From NCBI GenBank assembly GCA_026874595.1, contig CM049315.1, positions 40,440,164 through 40,504,163 on the forward strand: a stretch of DNA of 64,000 nucleotides, in the 5' to 3' direction. Shown here one piece after another: positions 1 through 8,244 of the stretch. The notes below the pieces were generated by a model, which had not been told where the DNA came from, searched no databases, and worked only from the letters and a program-made list of their open reading frames with translations. Source of the DNA: Sipunculus nudus (lineage: Eukaryota; Annelida; Sipuncula; Golfingiida; Sipunculidae). The position numbers and the translations under genes were made by a program. How positions within the stretch are numbered: the stretch's first letter is position 1; each line of letters begins with the position of its first letter.

Positions 1-1
1 C

Positions 2-1483
2 AATCATATAAACGGGACGTGCACTTGCCAGCCGGGTTACACGGGTAAACACTGTGAGGCACTCTGTGCAAACGGCACGTACGGCCCATCCTGCTCTAAA
101 ACGTGCCCAAGCCGTTGTGTGCGTGCACGGAGCATGAATTCAGCTCGGAAAACAACGCATCCGTTATGCGACCCCATATCCGGCAGCTGCTTGTGCCAGG
201 CCGGTTACAAAGGACAGTACTGCAATGAAACGTGCTCAGCAGACAAGTGGGGTTCAGAATGTGCCTTTTCGTGTACGCCTGAATGCAATGGATCCATTGT
301 AGACAATGGTATACCTGTCCGGAAATGCAACATGGTGAACGGTTCGTGCACGTGCCAGGCCGGGTACGTGGGCGAGCGCTGCACTGAAATTTGCGACGGT
401 GGGCTTTGGGGGGAGGGTTGTGTCAGTGTATGCGGTGCCGGGTGCTGGAACCGCTCCAGCTGCCACCACGAAGACGGACATTGTGCACCGTGCACAAACG
501 GGTACACGGGGCCGAGGTGTGAGAGTCTGTGCCCGTCCGGTGTTTGGGGAAATAACTGCAGTAGCACCTGTTCGCTGTTTTGTGCGAAATCCAAATGCAG
601 CCCATTCGATGGAAAATGTTACCAGTGTAAAGCTGGCAAGGACGGCGACTTCTGCGACCAGGATTGCTCGACCGGTGTGTGGGGGACTAACTGCAGTAAC
701 ACCTGTTCGCCGTCCTGTGCAAATGGCACATGCAACCCATTCGACGGGAAATGCTACCAATGCATAGCTGGCAAAGAAGGCGACTTCTGCGACGCGGATT
801 GCCCGACCGGTGTGTGGGGGACCAACTGCAGTAACACCTGTCCGCCGTCCTGTGCAAATGGCACATGCAACCCATTCGACGGGAAATGCTACCAATGCAT
901 AGCTGGCAAAGAAGGCGACTTCTGCGACGCGGATTGCTCGACCGGTGTGTGGGGGACTAACTGCAGTAACACCTGTTCGTTTACTTGTGCAGATGGCAAA
1001 TGCAACCCAGCCGACGGGAAATGCTACCAATGTATAGCTGGTAAAGAAGGCGCCTACTGCGACGCGGATTGCCCGACCGGTCATTGGGGGAATAACTGCA
1101 GTAGCACCTGTCCGCCGTCTTGTGCAAAAAGCACATGCAGCCCATTCGACGGGAAATGTTACCGATGTAAAGCTGGCAGAGAAGGCGTCTTCTGCGACTC
1201 CGATTGCGGCGAAGGGACGTACGGTCCCAACTGCATGATGTTGTGCCCCGTCTGTCCAAACGGCGTATGGTTTAAATGTGATCCCGTCACTGGTGTGTGT
1301 CAGACAGGCGGCACAGACCTCGAGGACACTGGTCAGTGGAGGGAACACTTTCGTGCCTTCTGTTGGAAACCTGACAAAACGGGAAGGCAATGCAGGGACA
1401 TTAATACAAGCAAGCCTGCCTGGCGTGATCAACACTTAGCGGTTGTCTTGTTAAGCCTCCGTGTTCTGTTCGAGTATGTGTAG
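2..1483 (+). CDS. Multi-EGF (laminin-type) protein, 5' partial
   Basis: The frame is open from base 2, so the true start lies left of the window. The visible part is about 493 residues of repeated EGF modules with eight cysteines per roughly 43 residues, in the style of MEGF10 or scavenger-receptor-F proteins of animals. Each central module begins with a variant of GVWGTNCSNTC and carries an N-glycosylation site. Two neighbouring modules (about 660-790 and 789-918) are almost identical in DNA, which indicates recent internal duplication. The C-terminus ends in a short hydrophobic stretch (about the last 16 residues) that could be a GPI-anchor signal or tail anchor, but this is uncertain. There are no introns, whereas host genes of this family are usually split between EGF modules. 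Family members bind ligands at the cell surface; the role here is inferred. An AATAAA follows at 1605-1610. Confidence 0.85.
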   Translation, partial: NHINGTCTCQPGYTGKHCEALCANGTYGPSCSKTCPSRCVRARSMNSARKTTHPLCDPISGSCLCQAGYKGQYCNETCSADKWGSECAFSCTPECNGSIVDNGIPVRKCNMVNGSCTCQAGYVGERCTEICDGGLWGEGCVSVCGAGCWNRSSCHHEDGHCAPCTNGYTGPRCESLCPSGVWGNNCSSTCSLFCAKSKCSPFDGKCYQCKAGKDGDFCDQDCSTGVWGTNCSNTCSPSCANGTCNPFDGKCYQCIAGKEGDFCDADCPTGVWGTNCSNTCPPSCANGTCNPFDGKCYQCIAGKEGDFCDADCSTGVWGTNCSNTCSFTCADGKCNPADGKCYQCIAGKEGAYCDADCPTGHWGNNCSSTCPPSCAKSTCSPFDGKCYRCKAGREGVFCDSDCGEGTYGPNCMMLCPVCPNGVWFKCDPVTGVCQTGGTDLEDTGQWREHFRAFCWKPDKTGRQCRDINTSKPAWRDQHLAVVLLSLRVLFEYV

Positions 1484-1604
1484 TGATGTCATATCGTGAC
1501 AACATATCATGACCACACTGCCCGATAGCGCGTGTGGACTGCATGCTAGAATATGCAAAGTAAATGTCCAAGCTGTCAACCAGATATAGTTTTATTTGAT
1601 ATGA

Positions 1605-1630
1605 AATAAACAACAGATATATTTTTTATT
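1605..1630. terminator. Convergent poly(A) signals between the EGF gene and the 1083-residue gene
   Basis: AATAAA on the + strand is at 1605-1610, serving the EGF gene that stops at 1483. On the - strand AATAAA occurs at 1625-1630 and 1591-1596, just past the stop of the 1083-residue gene at 1658. The two 3' ends probably overlap. Confidence 0.6.
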
Positions 1631-1657
1631 TAAACATGTGTGTTCTTTGCTGATGTC

Positions 1658-4600
1658 TCAAATTTGCACAGACGACCTGTCTATTATGCCGGAACGGACA
1701 CCTGCTTCCGTGAAGGGGTCCATATGCACGTCTTTTCTTTCACTGCTTTCTCCATTTCGCTTTTCTCGTTTACACGGTACGCCAGCACTCTCCTTTTCCG
1801 CAGCCACTTCTAAATGATTCGAAAACTGGCGCAGCGTCATACCTGCGACAGACAGTTGGAATGCCGCGTGCACCACTGCGAATTGCGTTTCGTCCAGCGC
1901 GTTCACGGTGCGCCCTCTTTCTGCGGCAGGGTCACCGTCTAACGGTAACGGGTCAACGTCAAATTCCGGCGTCACGTTCGGAAACACCATTTCGAGGTAT
2001 GGTTTGACGAGGGCTCTGTTGGTTTCCTTGCGTGGTATGTACCGCACGGCATTGTTTGTGTAGGTCGACACTTGGTTGAAATTGAGCATGTTCATGGTAA
2101 CTGAAGCCCATTGTTCACGCTCTATGTCTGCGTACGCCTTCACGTCCGGGACAGCGGTGCTCAGCCGGTGGCCCAACACTTCTCCAAACACAGGGTCCAT
2201 CTGGTTTGTGACGTCAACGACTGTCGGCCCCGCAGCGGACCGGCTTTTGGGCGGCCCGATGCCACCCGATTCTACGGGCCGGTTGGGCCCGTACACGTCT
2301 GACACTCCTCGCCACAGGCCGTGCGCGTCGTCAGCTATTTCCTCCTCAAGTTCCTCTGCTGTCCGCTGTTCCGTTTTACACGAATCGACGGCTCTTTTCA
2401 CGTCCCGTTGAAGGTTTTTCAGGTGTTTCAAAAGTGCGCGACTCGGTGGAGCCCTTTCGCCGTCCCACATTGGTTCACCGGCCATTTCTTCTGTGGGTTC
2501 GAGGCGTTCCTCGATAAATTTCTCGTAAAGGTGAACGGCTTCACCCAAGCGACGCTGCTCCTCTTGGTATTCGTTCAGTTGGGCGGTCAGCTGTACGTAC
2601 CGTTGGGCGTGTATGGCGGCTTGGTGTTTATGCAGGTCCAGCGCGTGCCCTGACTGTTCCACGAGATCGATCAGGTACTGCATGACCCTTTCGGCTTCCG
2701 CGTTCTTGCGTTCTGCCCTTCTCAGGGCTTCCTTTTCAGCCGACGGCTTACTGAACCAGGACAATGCTTCGGCCACACCCCTCTGCATGTCCAGCTCGGC
2801 CGCGGTTCTTTCCAATTCGCGCACGTTGTACCTGACGCCTGACGTGGCGTCGAGGTCGCTGACTCCAGGGCGTGACAAACTGCCATCGTACAAGCGGCCG
2901 GAGGGCAGTCCGTCGCCAGCGTGATCCGTACTACCACAGACACGCTGTGTGTTACGTTGAGGGGCACGGCTAAACTTCGGGCCCGCACCCGGAAATGTGG
3001 ACGATGAAGACAGAGGTGCTCTCGCGTCGTCAAGCGTACCGCCTGCGGTGATCCGTTTCTGCAGATCACGCAGGTTAGCGTACATGCTACCCCAGTCACC
3101 CGCGACTCCGCTCACGATACACGGCACCAGTTTTTTCAAAGCTCCGCGTGTGATAGCGCTATCGGATTCCGCGGCTGTGCCCAACAGTTTCATCATATCG
3201 TCTGTGGTTTTTTCTTTCGCTTTACATGACATCAACTGCCTGTGAAGTTTAGCTGCGGCCAAAGTGGCCGAATTGACCTTTTCCTCTGCAGCGTTCAGTG
3301 CCCTGCGACAGACCTCTCTTTCGCTAGACGGGTCGTCATCCTGTTCGGCAGGTTTCTTAGGCATGCTCTTTTGCCCTAAAAGCACGCACGGTTTAGAGTT
3401 GAATATGTGCGAGTTTTCTGCTAGGCTTTGTAACAAACCACGTGCTCTGCTGTACATCAGAACTTGCCCACAGGCTGTGGCCATCGGGTCGCACCGGAAA
3501 TGTTTGTGCGGGTATACCACCCCAAACTTGGAGCCCGGCGGGAAAAATGATTGGTCCATCACAGACACCCCGAAGCCGGACTGGGGTCCCAGGTATACCA
3601 AAACGCATTCTTCCGGTGAAAGGACTCGGACATGCCCTTGTCTGCAGTCGCAGAGCCTCATGGAGCAGGTACGCAAGGCTGACAAAAGAACGCTCTCTGA
3701 GGCGGAGGTCCCGATTGTGTCACGTTTCCATCCAGAGCACACGCAAGGGCTGAGGTTACCTGATCCAGGGGGTAAACGCACGTAAGGCACTGCGCCCAAC
3801 GAGAGGGTCCATGTACAGTACATCTCGTAGTTTCCCTGGAGTTTTACACGCTGCACCACCCGTTGTACGAGTTCTGCAGAAAGCTCTCTGATGTGGTTCT
3901 CGAGATAACCTTGGAAATTTTTTACGGACACGCGAATTTGGGCTGCACACTTTGTGATATCGAGGGGATCGCCCACGGCCATATCAACATGGTGCGCCCA
4001 TTCCTTCTTGAACTTACCGTAAAGCGCGGTGGTGACGTCAGAGGACAAAGACCGACACAGGCAAGAAGCGACGTATTGAAAAACGAGCATATCTGTAGGC
4101 AGTGACAAGACGGCTCCTGTGCAAGCGGAGGACCCCCCGGTGAAAGTACGCAGGAGTTCCCTGCTGAGGTCCGTCGGATGAACCAACACAGGACGTGAAC
4201 CGGCAGCAGACAAAGGCGCATTCGACAGGCAAGACACCACGGCGTCCGTCACCTTTTCGGCCGGCGGAGGCCCGTACGCCGTGTCACCCACCGTCGTATC
4301 GCATGACGGTACAGCTATGCAACGCACGGAACGGAGTGCACGTGCGCGTTTCAGTTCACGGTGCAGCATGTTTCTCTGTCTTGCCAGTTCCACGTACGTG
4401 TCTTTCATCCTTTCCGCGTCCCGCCTCGTGCGGTCCAGTTGTTCGCACAGATTGTGAAATTCCCGACGTGTTTCGCGGTCCCGGACGGTTTGTATTGCTA
4501 GGACGTCTGCGGAAACGCGTTCTTTGTCCAGCAGTTCAAACCGTTCTTTTAACTCGTGGAGCATGTCGGGATGTCCCTCTGGCCAAGGTGTTGGCACGTC

Positions 4601-4909
4601 AAGGGATACCCGTTGGGAATCCATGTTTGGTACATCTGTGTAATGGGCGTACGCCTTTTTAGGGCCGTAGCCGCCTTCGTAGGGAAACGCTTTGGACCGG
4701 ACCTGGTCGTAAACTCTTGCATCCTGCCGTAGTGGCGGGAAACTGCCCGGACGTGACGGGTCCTCGTGTCTGTGCACTTGCTCTTTCAGGCTCCTGTAAG
4801 ACTGCCTGCACCCGTTCCTGGAGAACGACGCTCGATCCGCCGGGTATGATCTGTGTTTCCGTCGTGATTCATACCTGAAACGCGGTGTCCACATGCGTGT
4901 AGTGTGCAT
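1658..4909 (-). CDS. Large coiled-coil protein of unknown function (1083 residues)
   Basis: Intronless frame starting at an ATG at 4909; an in-frame ATG five codons later is an alternative. I do not recognise the family. Visible parts: a very basic N-terminus (about residues 1-60, rich in Arg, Ser and Tyr); a heptad-like helical stretch at about 110-195; a Cys-containing, probably globular middle (about 210-510); further helical, charge-rich stretches at about 525-610 and 720-880; and a C-terminus with a short Lys/Arg cluster. Such a mix of basic head, globular centre and coiled coils is common in virion structural or tegument proteins, but that is inference. It is the largest gene of the virus-like block and reads away from the IkB-like cluster. 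Confidence 0.75.
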   Translation of the reverse strand: MHTTRMWTPRFRYESRRKHRSYPADRASFSRNGCRQSYRSLKEQVHRHEDPSRPGSFPPLRQDARVYDQVRSKAFPYEGGYGPKKAYAHYTDVPNMDSQRVSLDVPTPWPEGHPDMLHELKERFELLDKERVSADVLAIQTVRDRETRREFHNLCEQLDRTRRDAERMKDTYVELARQRNMLHRELKRARALRSVRCIAVPSCDTTVGDTAYGPPPAEKVTDAVVSCLSNAPLSAAGSRPVLVHPTDLSRELLRTFTGGSSACTGAVLSLPTDMLVFQYVASCLCRSLSSDVTTALYGKFKKEWAHHVDMAVGDPLDITKCAAQIRVSVKNFQGYLENHIRELSAELVQRVVQRVKLQGNYEMYCTWTLSLGAVPYVRLPPGSGNLSPCVCSGWKRDTIGTSASESVLLSALRTCSMRLCDCRQGHVRVLSPEECVLVYLGPQSGFGVSVMDQSFFPPGSKFGVVYPHKHFRCDPMATACGQVLMYSRARGLLQSLAENSHIFNSKPCVLLGQKSMPKKPAEQDDDPSSEREVCRRALNAAEEKVNSATLAAAKLHRQLMSCKAKEKTTDDMMKLLGTAAESDSAITRGALKKLVPCIVSGVAGDWGSMYANLRDLQKRITAGGTLDDARAPLSSSSTFPGAGPKFSRAPQRNTQRVCGSTDHAGDGLPSGRLYDGSLSRPGVSDLDATSGVRYNVRELERTAAELDMQRGVAEALSWFSKPSAEKEALRRAERKNAEAERVMQYLIDLVEQSGHALDLHKHQAAIHAQRYVQLTAQLNEYQEEQRRLGEAVHLYEKFIEERLEPTEEMAGEPMWDGERAPPSRALLKHLKNLQRDVKRAVDSCKTEQRTAEELEEEIADDAHGLWRGVSDVYGPNRPVESGGIGPPKSRSAAGPTVVDVTNQMDPVFGEVLGHRLSTAVPDVKAYADIEREQWASVTMNMLNFNQVSTYTNNAVRYIPRKETNRALVKPYLEMVFPNVTPEFDVDPLPLDGDPAAERGRTVNALDETQFAVVHAAFQLSVAGMTLRQFSNHLEVAAEKESAGVPCKREKRNGESSERKDVHMDPFTEAGVRSGIIDRSSVQI

Positions 4910-5451
4910 TTTGTTTTATCATGCCATGGACCGTTTGGTGACCGATCAGTTGACGTAAGTCACAGTAACTGTGACATAAATCACCCCAATACCTGATTCA
5001 ACCGCTAGGACCAGAAACACAAATACATACACCAAATAACGACCAATCTGACCCTTCGTCTGTTGCGCTCATACAACCCGATCGGATATAAGACGCGGGG
5101 CGTGAAAAGAGGGATGTGCATGATGTTATACCATTATACATTATAAAACAAAGCACCATCAGTATAGCTCAGGGGACTTATAGTCAACTGAGCTGCAACC
5201 GACCCACACCTTAGCTACCACACACGTCATCCATACCATCATACATTGGAACGTCATTTGACAAGTGCACAAAACGAAGGCTGGCATAAATGACGTTCAT
5301 TAATGCTGTCTAACATGAAACACGAAACTATAAAAAACAAACAACACCGTACACGATACATCACATTTATACCAAGTAACAACGTATAAACAAATCAAAT
5401 TCATGCCCGTTCATGTCAAATAAACCAAAATATATCTGTCCATATCACGTT
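4910..5451. other. Intergenic/promoter region upstream of the 1083-residue gene
   Basis: No convincing coding frame. It holds a perfect 17-bp palindrome at 4957-4973 (GTCACAGT-A-ACTGTGAC) preceded by a CRE-like TGACGTAA. A + strand TATAAG near 5094 has no long frame after it. A short stem (AGCTCAG ... CTGAGCT, about 5166-5195) resembles a motif in the host part near 41717. The stretch 5280-5450 is AT-rich with no recognisable feature. Confidence 0.4.
4957..4973. promoter_or_regulatory. 17-bp perfect palindrome, candidate factor-binding site
   Basis: GTCACAGT and its reverse complement flank a single central base. It lies about 50 bp upstream of the ATG of the 1083-residue gene and is adjacent to a TGACGTAA (CRE/ATF-like) site. 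Position and symmetry suggest a dimeric activator or repressor site. Confidence 0.4.
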
Positions 5452-6246
5452 TCACTCGATCATCCGTAAGAACATACACATCTCTGAATTGTCTGTAGCG
5501 TATGCCAGTGAACGTGCTGTTTCCCTATCGTAGGATTCGAGAGATATGTCAGCTCCGGCTTCTAATAACAGATACTTCACCATGTCCACATTGCCACGCA
5601 GAACAGCTTCATGTAACAGTGTCAGGCCTCGTTTGCCTTCTTTACAGTTGGGATCCGCGTGCAGCGCGAATAAAAGATAGTTCAGCATGTCCCTGGCATC
5701 TGCTTCTGCTGCTATGTGCATGCAGGTGCGACCGTCCGCGTTCATAACACCCGTGAGATTCCTGTAGAAATCCGGCTTGTCCATCATCACAAAGCCGGCC
5801 CAGCATGTCAGTGATTTCAAGCATTCCGAGCACTTGCGCTGGCAAGCCAAGTGCAGTGGGGTGTTCGCGTGTCTGTCCCTTTTCGTAACGTCCGCTCCGC
5901 GCATCACTAGATGCCGGATGAGTTGGTGCATGCAAAGTCTAACAGCCAGCTCGAGGTAGGTTTCTCCTTGTATGTTTACTATGTCGAGGACTCCTGGCCC
6001 GTCCATTCTGTCTAGTACCGATATCGCCCAGCCTTCCATCCCGGCTAATATGCAATTGTGTAGAAACGTCTCACCGGCACTGTCACGGGAGAGAATGTGA
6101 CACGGGGTGGATGATACGTCCTGTGGGGCACCAGAAACCGTGACTTCTTTGGCGGTGCTGTTCTCGCGTATGTCTTTGACGGTGCTGTTTTCGCTTATGT
6201 GAAGTCTACGCATCCCAGCCTCGACTGACTCCGTCGAACAAAACAT
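5452..6246 (-). CDS. IkB-like ankyrin-repeat protein 1 (264 residues)
   Basis: The frame extends to 6300, but the first in-frame ATG is at 6246, about 70 bp downstream of a TATATATATA box, so I use that start. From about residue 58 the protein is ankyrin repeats in the IkB arrangement: a GETFLH opening repeat, a GADV-type repeat, a NTPLHLAC repeat, a spacer with no ankyrin consensus, then an NADGRTCMHIAAEA repeat and two more. This order and the spacer after the third repeat match IkB/Cactus proteins, which bind Rel/NF-kB dimers and keep them in the cytoplasm. The N-terminus has a small internal repeat (ENSTVKD / ENSTAKE) and no DSGxxS degron. It is the shortest of three tandem paralogues. 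Confidence 0.82.
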   Translation of the reverse strand: MFCSTESVEAGMRRLHISENSTVKDIRENSTAKEVTVSGAPQDVSSTPCHILSRDSAGETFLHNCILAGMEGWAISVLDRMDGPGVLDIVNIQGETYLELAVRLCMHQLIRHLVMRGADVTKRDRHANTPLHLACQRKCSECLKSLTCWAGFVMMDKPDFYRNLTGVMNADGRTCMHIAAEADARDMLNYLLFALHADPNCKEGKRGLTLLHEAVLRGNVDMVKYLLLEAGADISLESYDRETARSLAYATDNSEMCMFLRMIE

Positions 6247-6317
6247 GTCTCTGTCTCTAAACGTGTAAACGAACAGTGAACTGCAACGGTATGTTATCAA
6301 ATACTACCAGAACAGTC

Positions 6318-6328
6318 ATATATATATA
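6318..6328 (-). promoter_or_regulatory. TATA box of IkB-like gene 1
   Basis: TATATATATA lies about 70 bp upstream of the chosen ATG at 6246. The region further upstream (6360-6480) has two A/T-flanked G-runs resembling kB half-sites, near 6410 and 6458. A C-homopolymer run follows at 6539-6555. Confidence 0.5.
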
Positions 6329-6635
6329 CGCTAAAACGACATCTATTTTTAACCCATGGAATATCCGAAAGTCACATTTGTGAGGTAATCTCTAATTTTG
6401 GTAACGTCGGATTTCCCCACAAATCACAGCATGATAATGCGTCATCCGACATGTGGGATTTTTGTTCACGGTCACACACAGCCACGTCATTGGTAGTGTT
6501 TGTTTAGGGTTGAACAACGGTGTATCCGGAAAGCGAAGCCCCCCCCCCCCCCCCCAGTTTATCAGCCAGTGCTGTCATTGCGGGATAATTAGTAGGCACA
6601 GTATACAATCATAGTGTATACACTTTCGTATTAAG

Positions 6636-7775
6636 CTATCCACTCTCGGTCATGCTGTCTTCTTCGCTGTCGCAATTGTCCGGGCGCACAGCACCCAACC
6701 CTACAAGAAACATAACACATTCCTCGTGCCCGTTCGACATTGCAGCTTCCAAGGGAGAACTCCTGTTCCACGCTCGCGCGTGTGCATTCGCCCAACATTC
6801 ATTTACCAAATATCGTACCATGTCTATTCTGCCAGACTCAGCTGCTTCGTACAGTGCAGTCTTTCCCGTCTTTCCATTAGGCACATCGACATCCTCCAGC
6901 AGTGGTTTGAGGCAACCTAGCAGGTCCTTGTGCCCACCTTCCGCAGCCAAATGTACGCATGTCTGCCCGTCGTAGTTCAAAATGTTCGGCCTTGGGGGGA
7001 CTCTGTTAAACGGTCTGTAACGTATATATTTTTTCACTTCTGCATGTGTCAGGTACAATGTCAGAGCCATAGCACACATCGTGTCACCTCTGGCTGAAGC
7101 CAAATGCAACGGTGTGTTCCCGTGCGCGTCTCTAGCCTCTGTGTCAGCACCGCGAGCCACCAACTGCCTAACCAGTGAATACATACCCTTCTTAACGGCC
7201 AGGTGCAAGCAGGTGTCGCCATTCATATCGGTCTTGTTGATCCCTCGGCTGTGCGTTAGGTCGCGCAGTATCCCCGTGGCAGCACGTTCCCTGCCCCAAT
7301 TCTTTATGCAACTGTGTAAAAGTGTTTCGTCCGTGCCCATCCCGACGTCTTCAAATATGTTGTTCACGAACCGCTTGGCGTTTTTCAGGAAAACAGGCAA
7401 AACGTGCAACCCAAGACCACGGCGTTTCGCCATGTGAAAGGCCAACTGCAGAGAGAAAGGGGACCCTTGAGTCCAAAAGGGAGCTCTCTTCTCGTCCAGC
7501 TCGGGGTCAAACCCTTCACAAACCGACATATGAACCGAGGTACACGTCGGATTCGACACAAGTAATAGCCCGCCAGTTCCGTTGTCAATGCTCGTCAATG
7601 AGGTGTCCATTTCTGAAAGTGTTTCCCCTGTATTTATGTCATCGTCTATGACATTAACGCTTTCTGTTGAGTACGCAGACTTGTCTATGAAGTTATCACC
7701 CTGGGTAGAGTACTCAGACACTTCCGCGCACATTCTAGCAAGTTCAATTCTTTCAATTTGCCGCCTGCTGGCCAT
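6636..7775 (-). CDS. IkB-like ankyrin-repeat protein 2 (379 residues)
   Basis: The frame opens at an ATG at 7832, but that ATG is part of the TATA box itself (TATAAATG). The next in-frame ATG at 7775 has a perfect ACCATGG context and is the likely start. The first 140 or so residues are acidic and Ser/Thr-rich. Residues about 150-365 hold six ankyrin repeats in IkB order: TDETLLH, NGDTCLHLAV, HGNTPLHLAS, a spacer, YDGQTCVHLAAEGG, GKTALYEAA and a weak last repeat. The protein ends in a short acidic tail (DSEEDSMTES) like the PEST tail of IkB-alpha. No DSGxxS degron is present; the nearest motif is DTSLTS. Predicted role is retention of NF-kB that escapes signal-induced degradation. Confidence 0.85.
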   Translation of the reverse strand: MASRRQIERIELARMCAEVSEYSTQGDNFIDKSAYSTESVNVIDDDINTGETLSEMDTSLTSIDNGTGGLLLVSNPTCTSVHMSVCEGFDPELDEKRAPFWTQGSPFSLQLAFHMAKRRGLGLHVLPVFLKNAKRFVNNIFEDVGMGTDETLLHSCIKNWGRERAATGILRDLTHSRGINKTDMNGDTCLHLAVKKGMYSLVRQLVARGADTEARDAHGNTPLHLASARGDTMCAMALTLYLTHAEVKKYIRYRPFNRVPPRPNILNYDGQTCVHLAAEGGHKDLLGCLKPLLEDVDVPNGKTGKTALYEAAESGRIDMVRYLVNECWANAHARAWNRSSPLEAAMSNGHEECVMFLVGLGAVRPDNCDSEEDSMTESG

Positions 7776-7830
7776 GGTACGGCGATAAAGACGTTCATCC
7801 AAAATGTAGACGGTGACACTGTTCGGGCAC

Positions 7831-7837
7831 ATTTATA
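7831..7837 (-). promoter_or_regulatory. TATA box of IkB-like gene 2
   Basis: TATAAAT on the minus strand, about 55 bp upstream of the ATG at 7775. It overlaps an upstream in-frame ATG, which rules that codon out as the start. The 7860-8010 region upstream contains several GGGGAAAA-type motifs. Confidence 0.65.
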
Positions 7838-8244
7838 CACAATGCTTCCTAGTGACAACCAATAGAAAGTCTCTGATTGGGGGAAAATTCTCCTGACTCA
7901 TACCCTCCTGACTTGTTTACGCAAGCATATGATTTACATGGGGAAAACCGACGATGACTCACTGATTGTGTGAATTCCAAAACGTAAACCGACGTAGTAC
8001 ACTTCCGGGAAAATCTACCTGTTAGCGGTTATGTTACCACGACGTCGTACCCACGTTCTGGCAGGTGTGCAGTAAACAACTGACGCTTGGAAATACCCGG
8101 TATGACGCTTAAGTAAAAGTAAAAACCCAATGACGTAAATGTTTAGATGCTCCACTACTAAAAACACTAATCGGGCGACGTATATTCTGTGTGCGGAGGA
8201 AACAGGATTACATCCTGACAGTTCGCTTATTAAACACATAGGCC

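Noticed and set aside
254-1435. 393-codon minus-strand frame opposite the EGF gene
   Set aside because: It is an antisense shadow produced by the repeated, stop-poor EGF codons; it has no promoter or domain.
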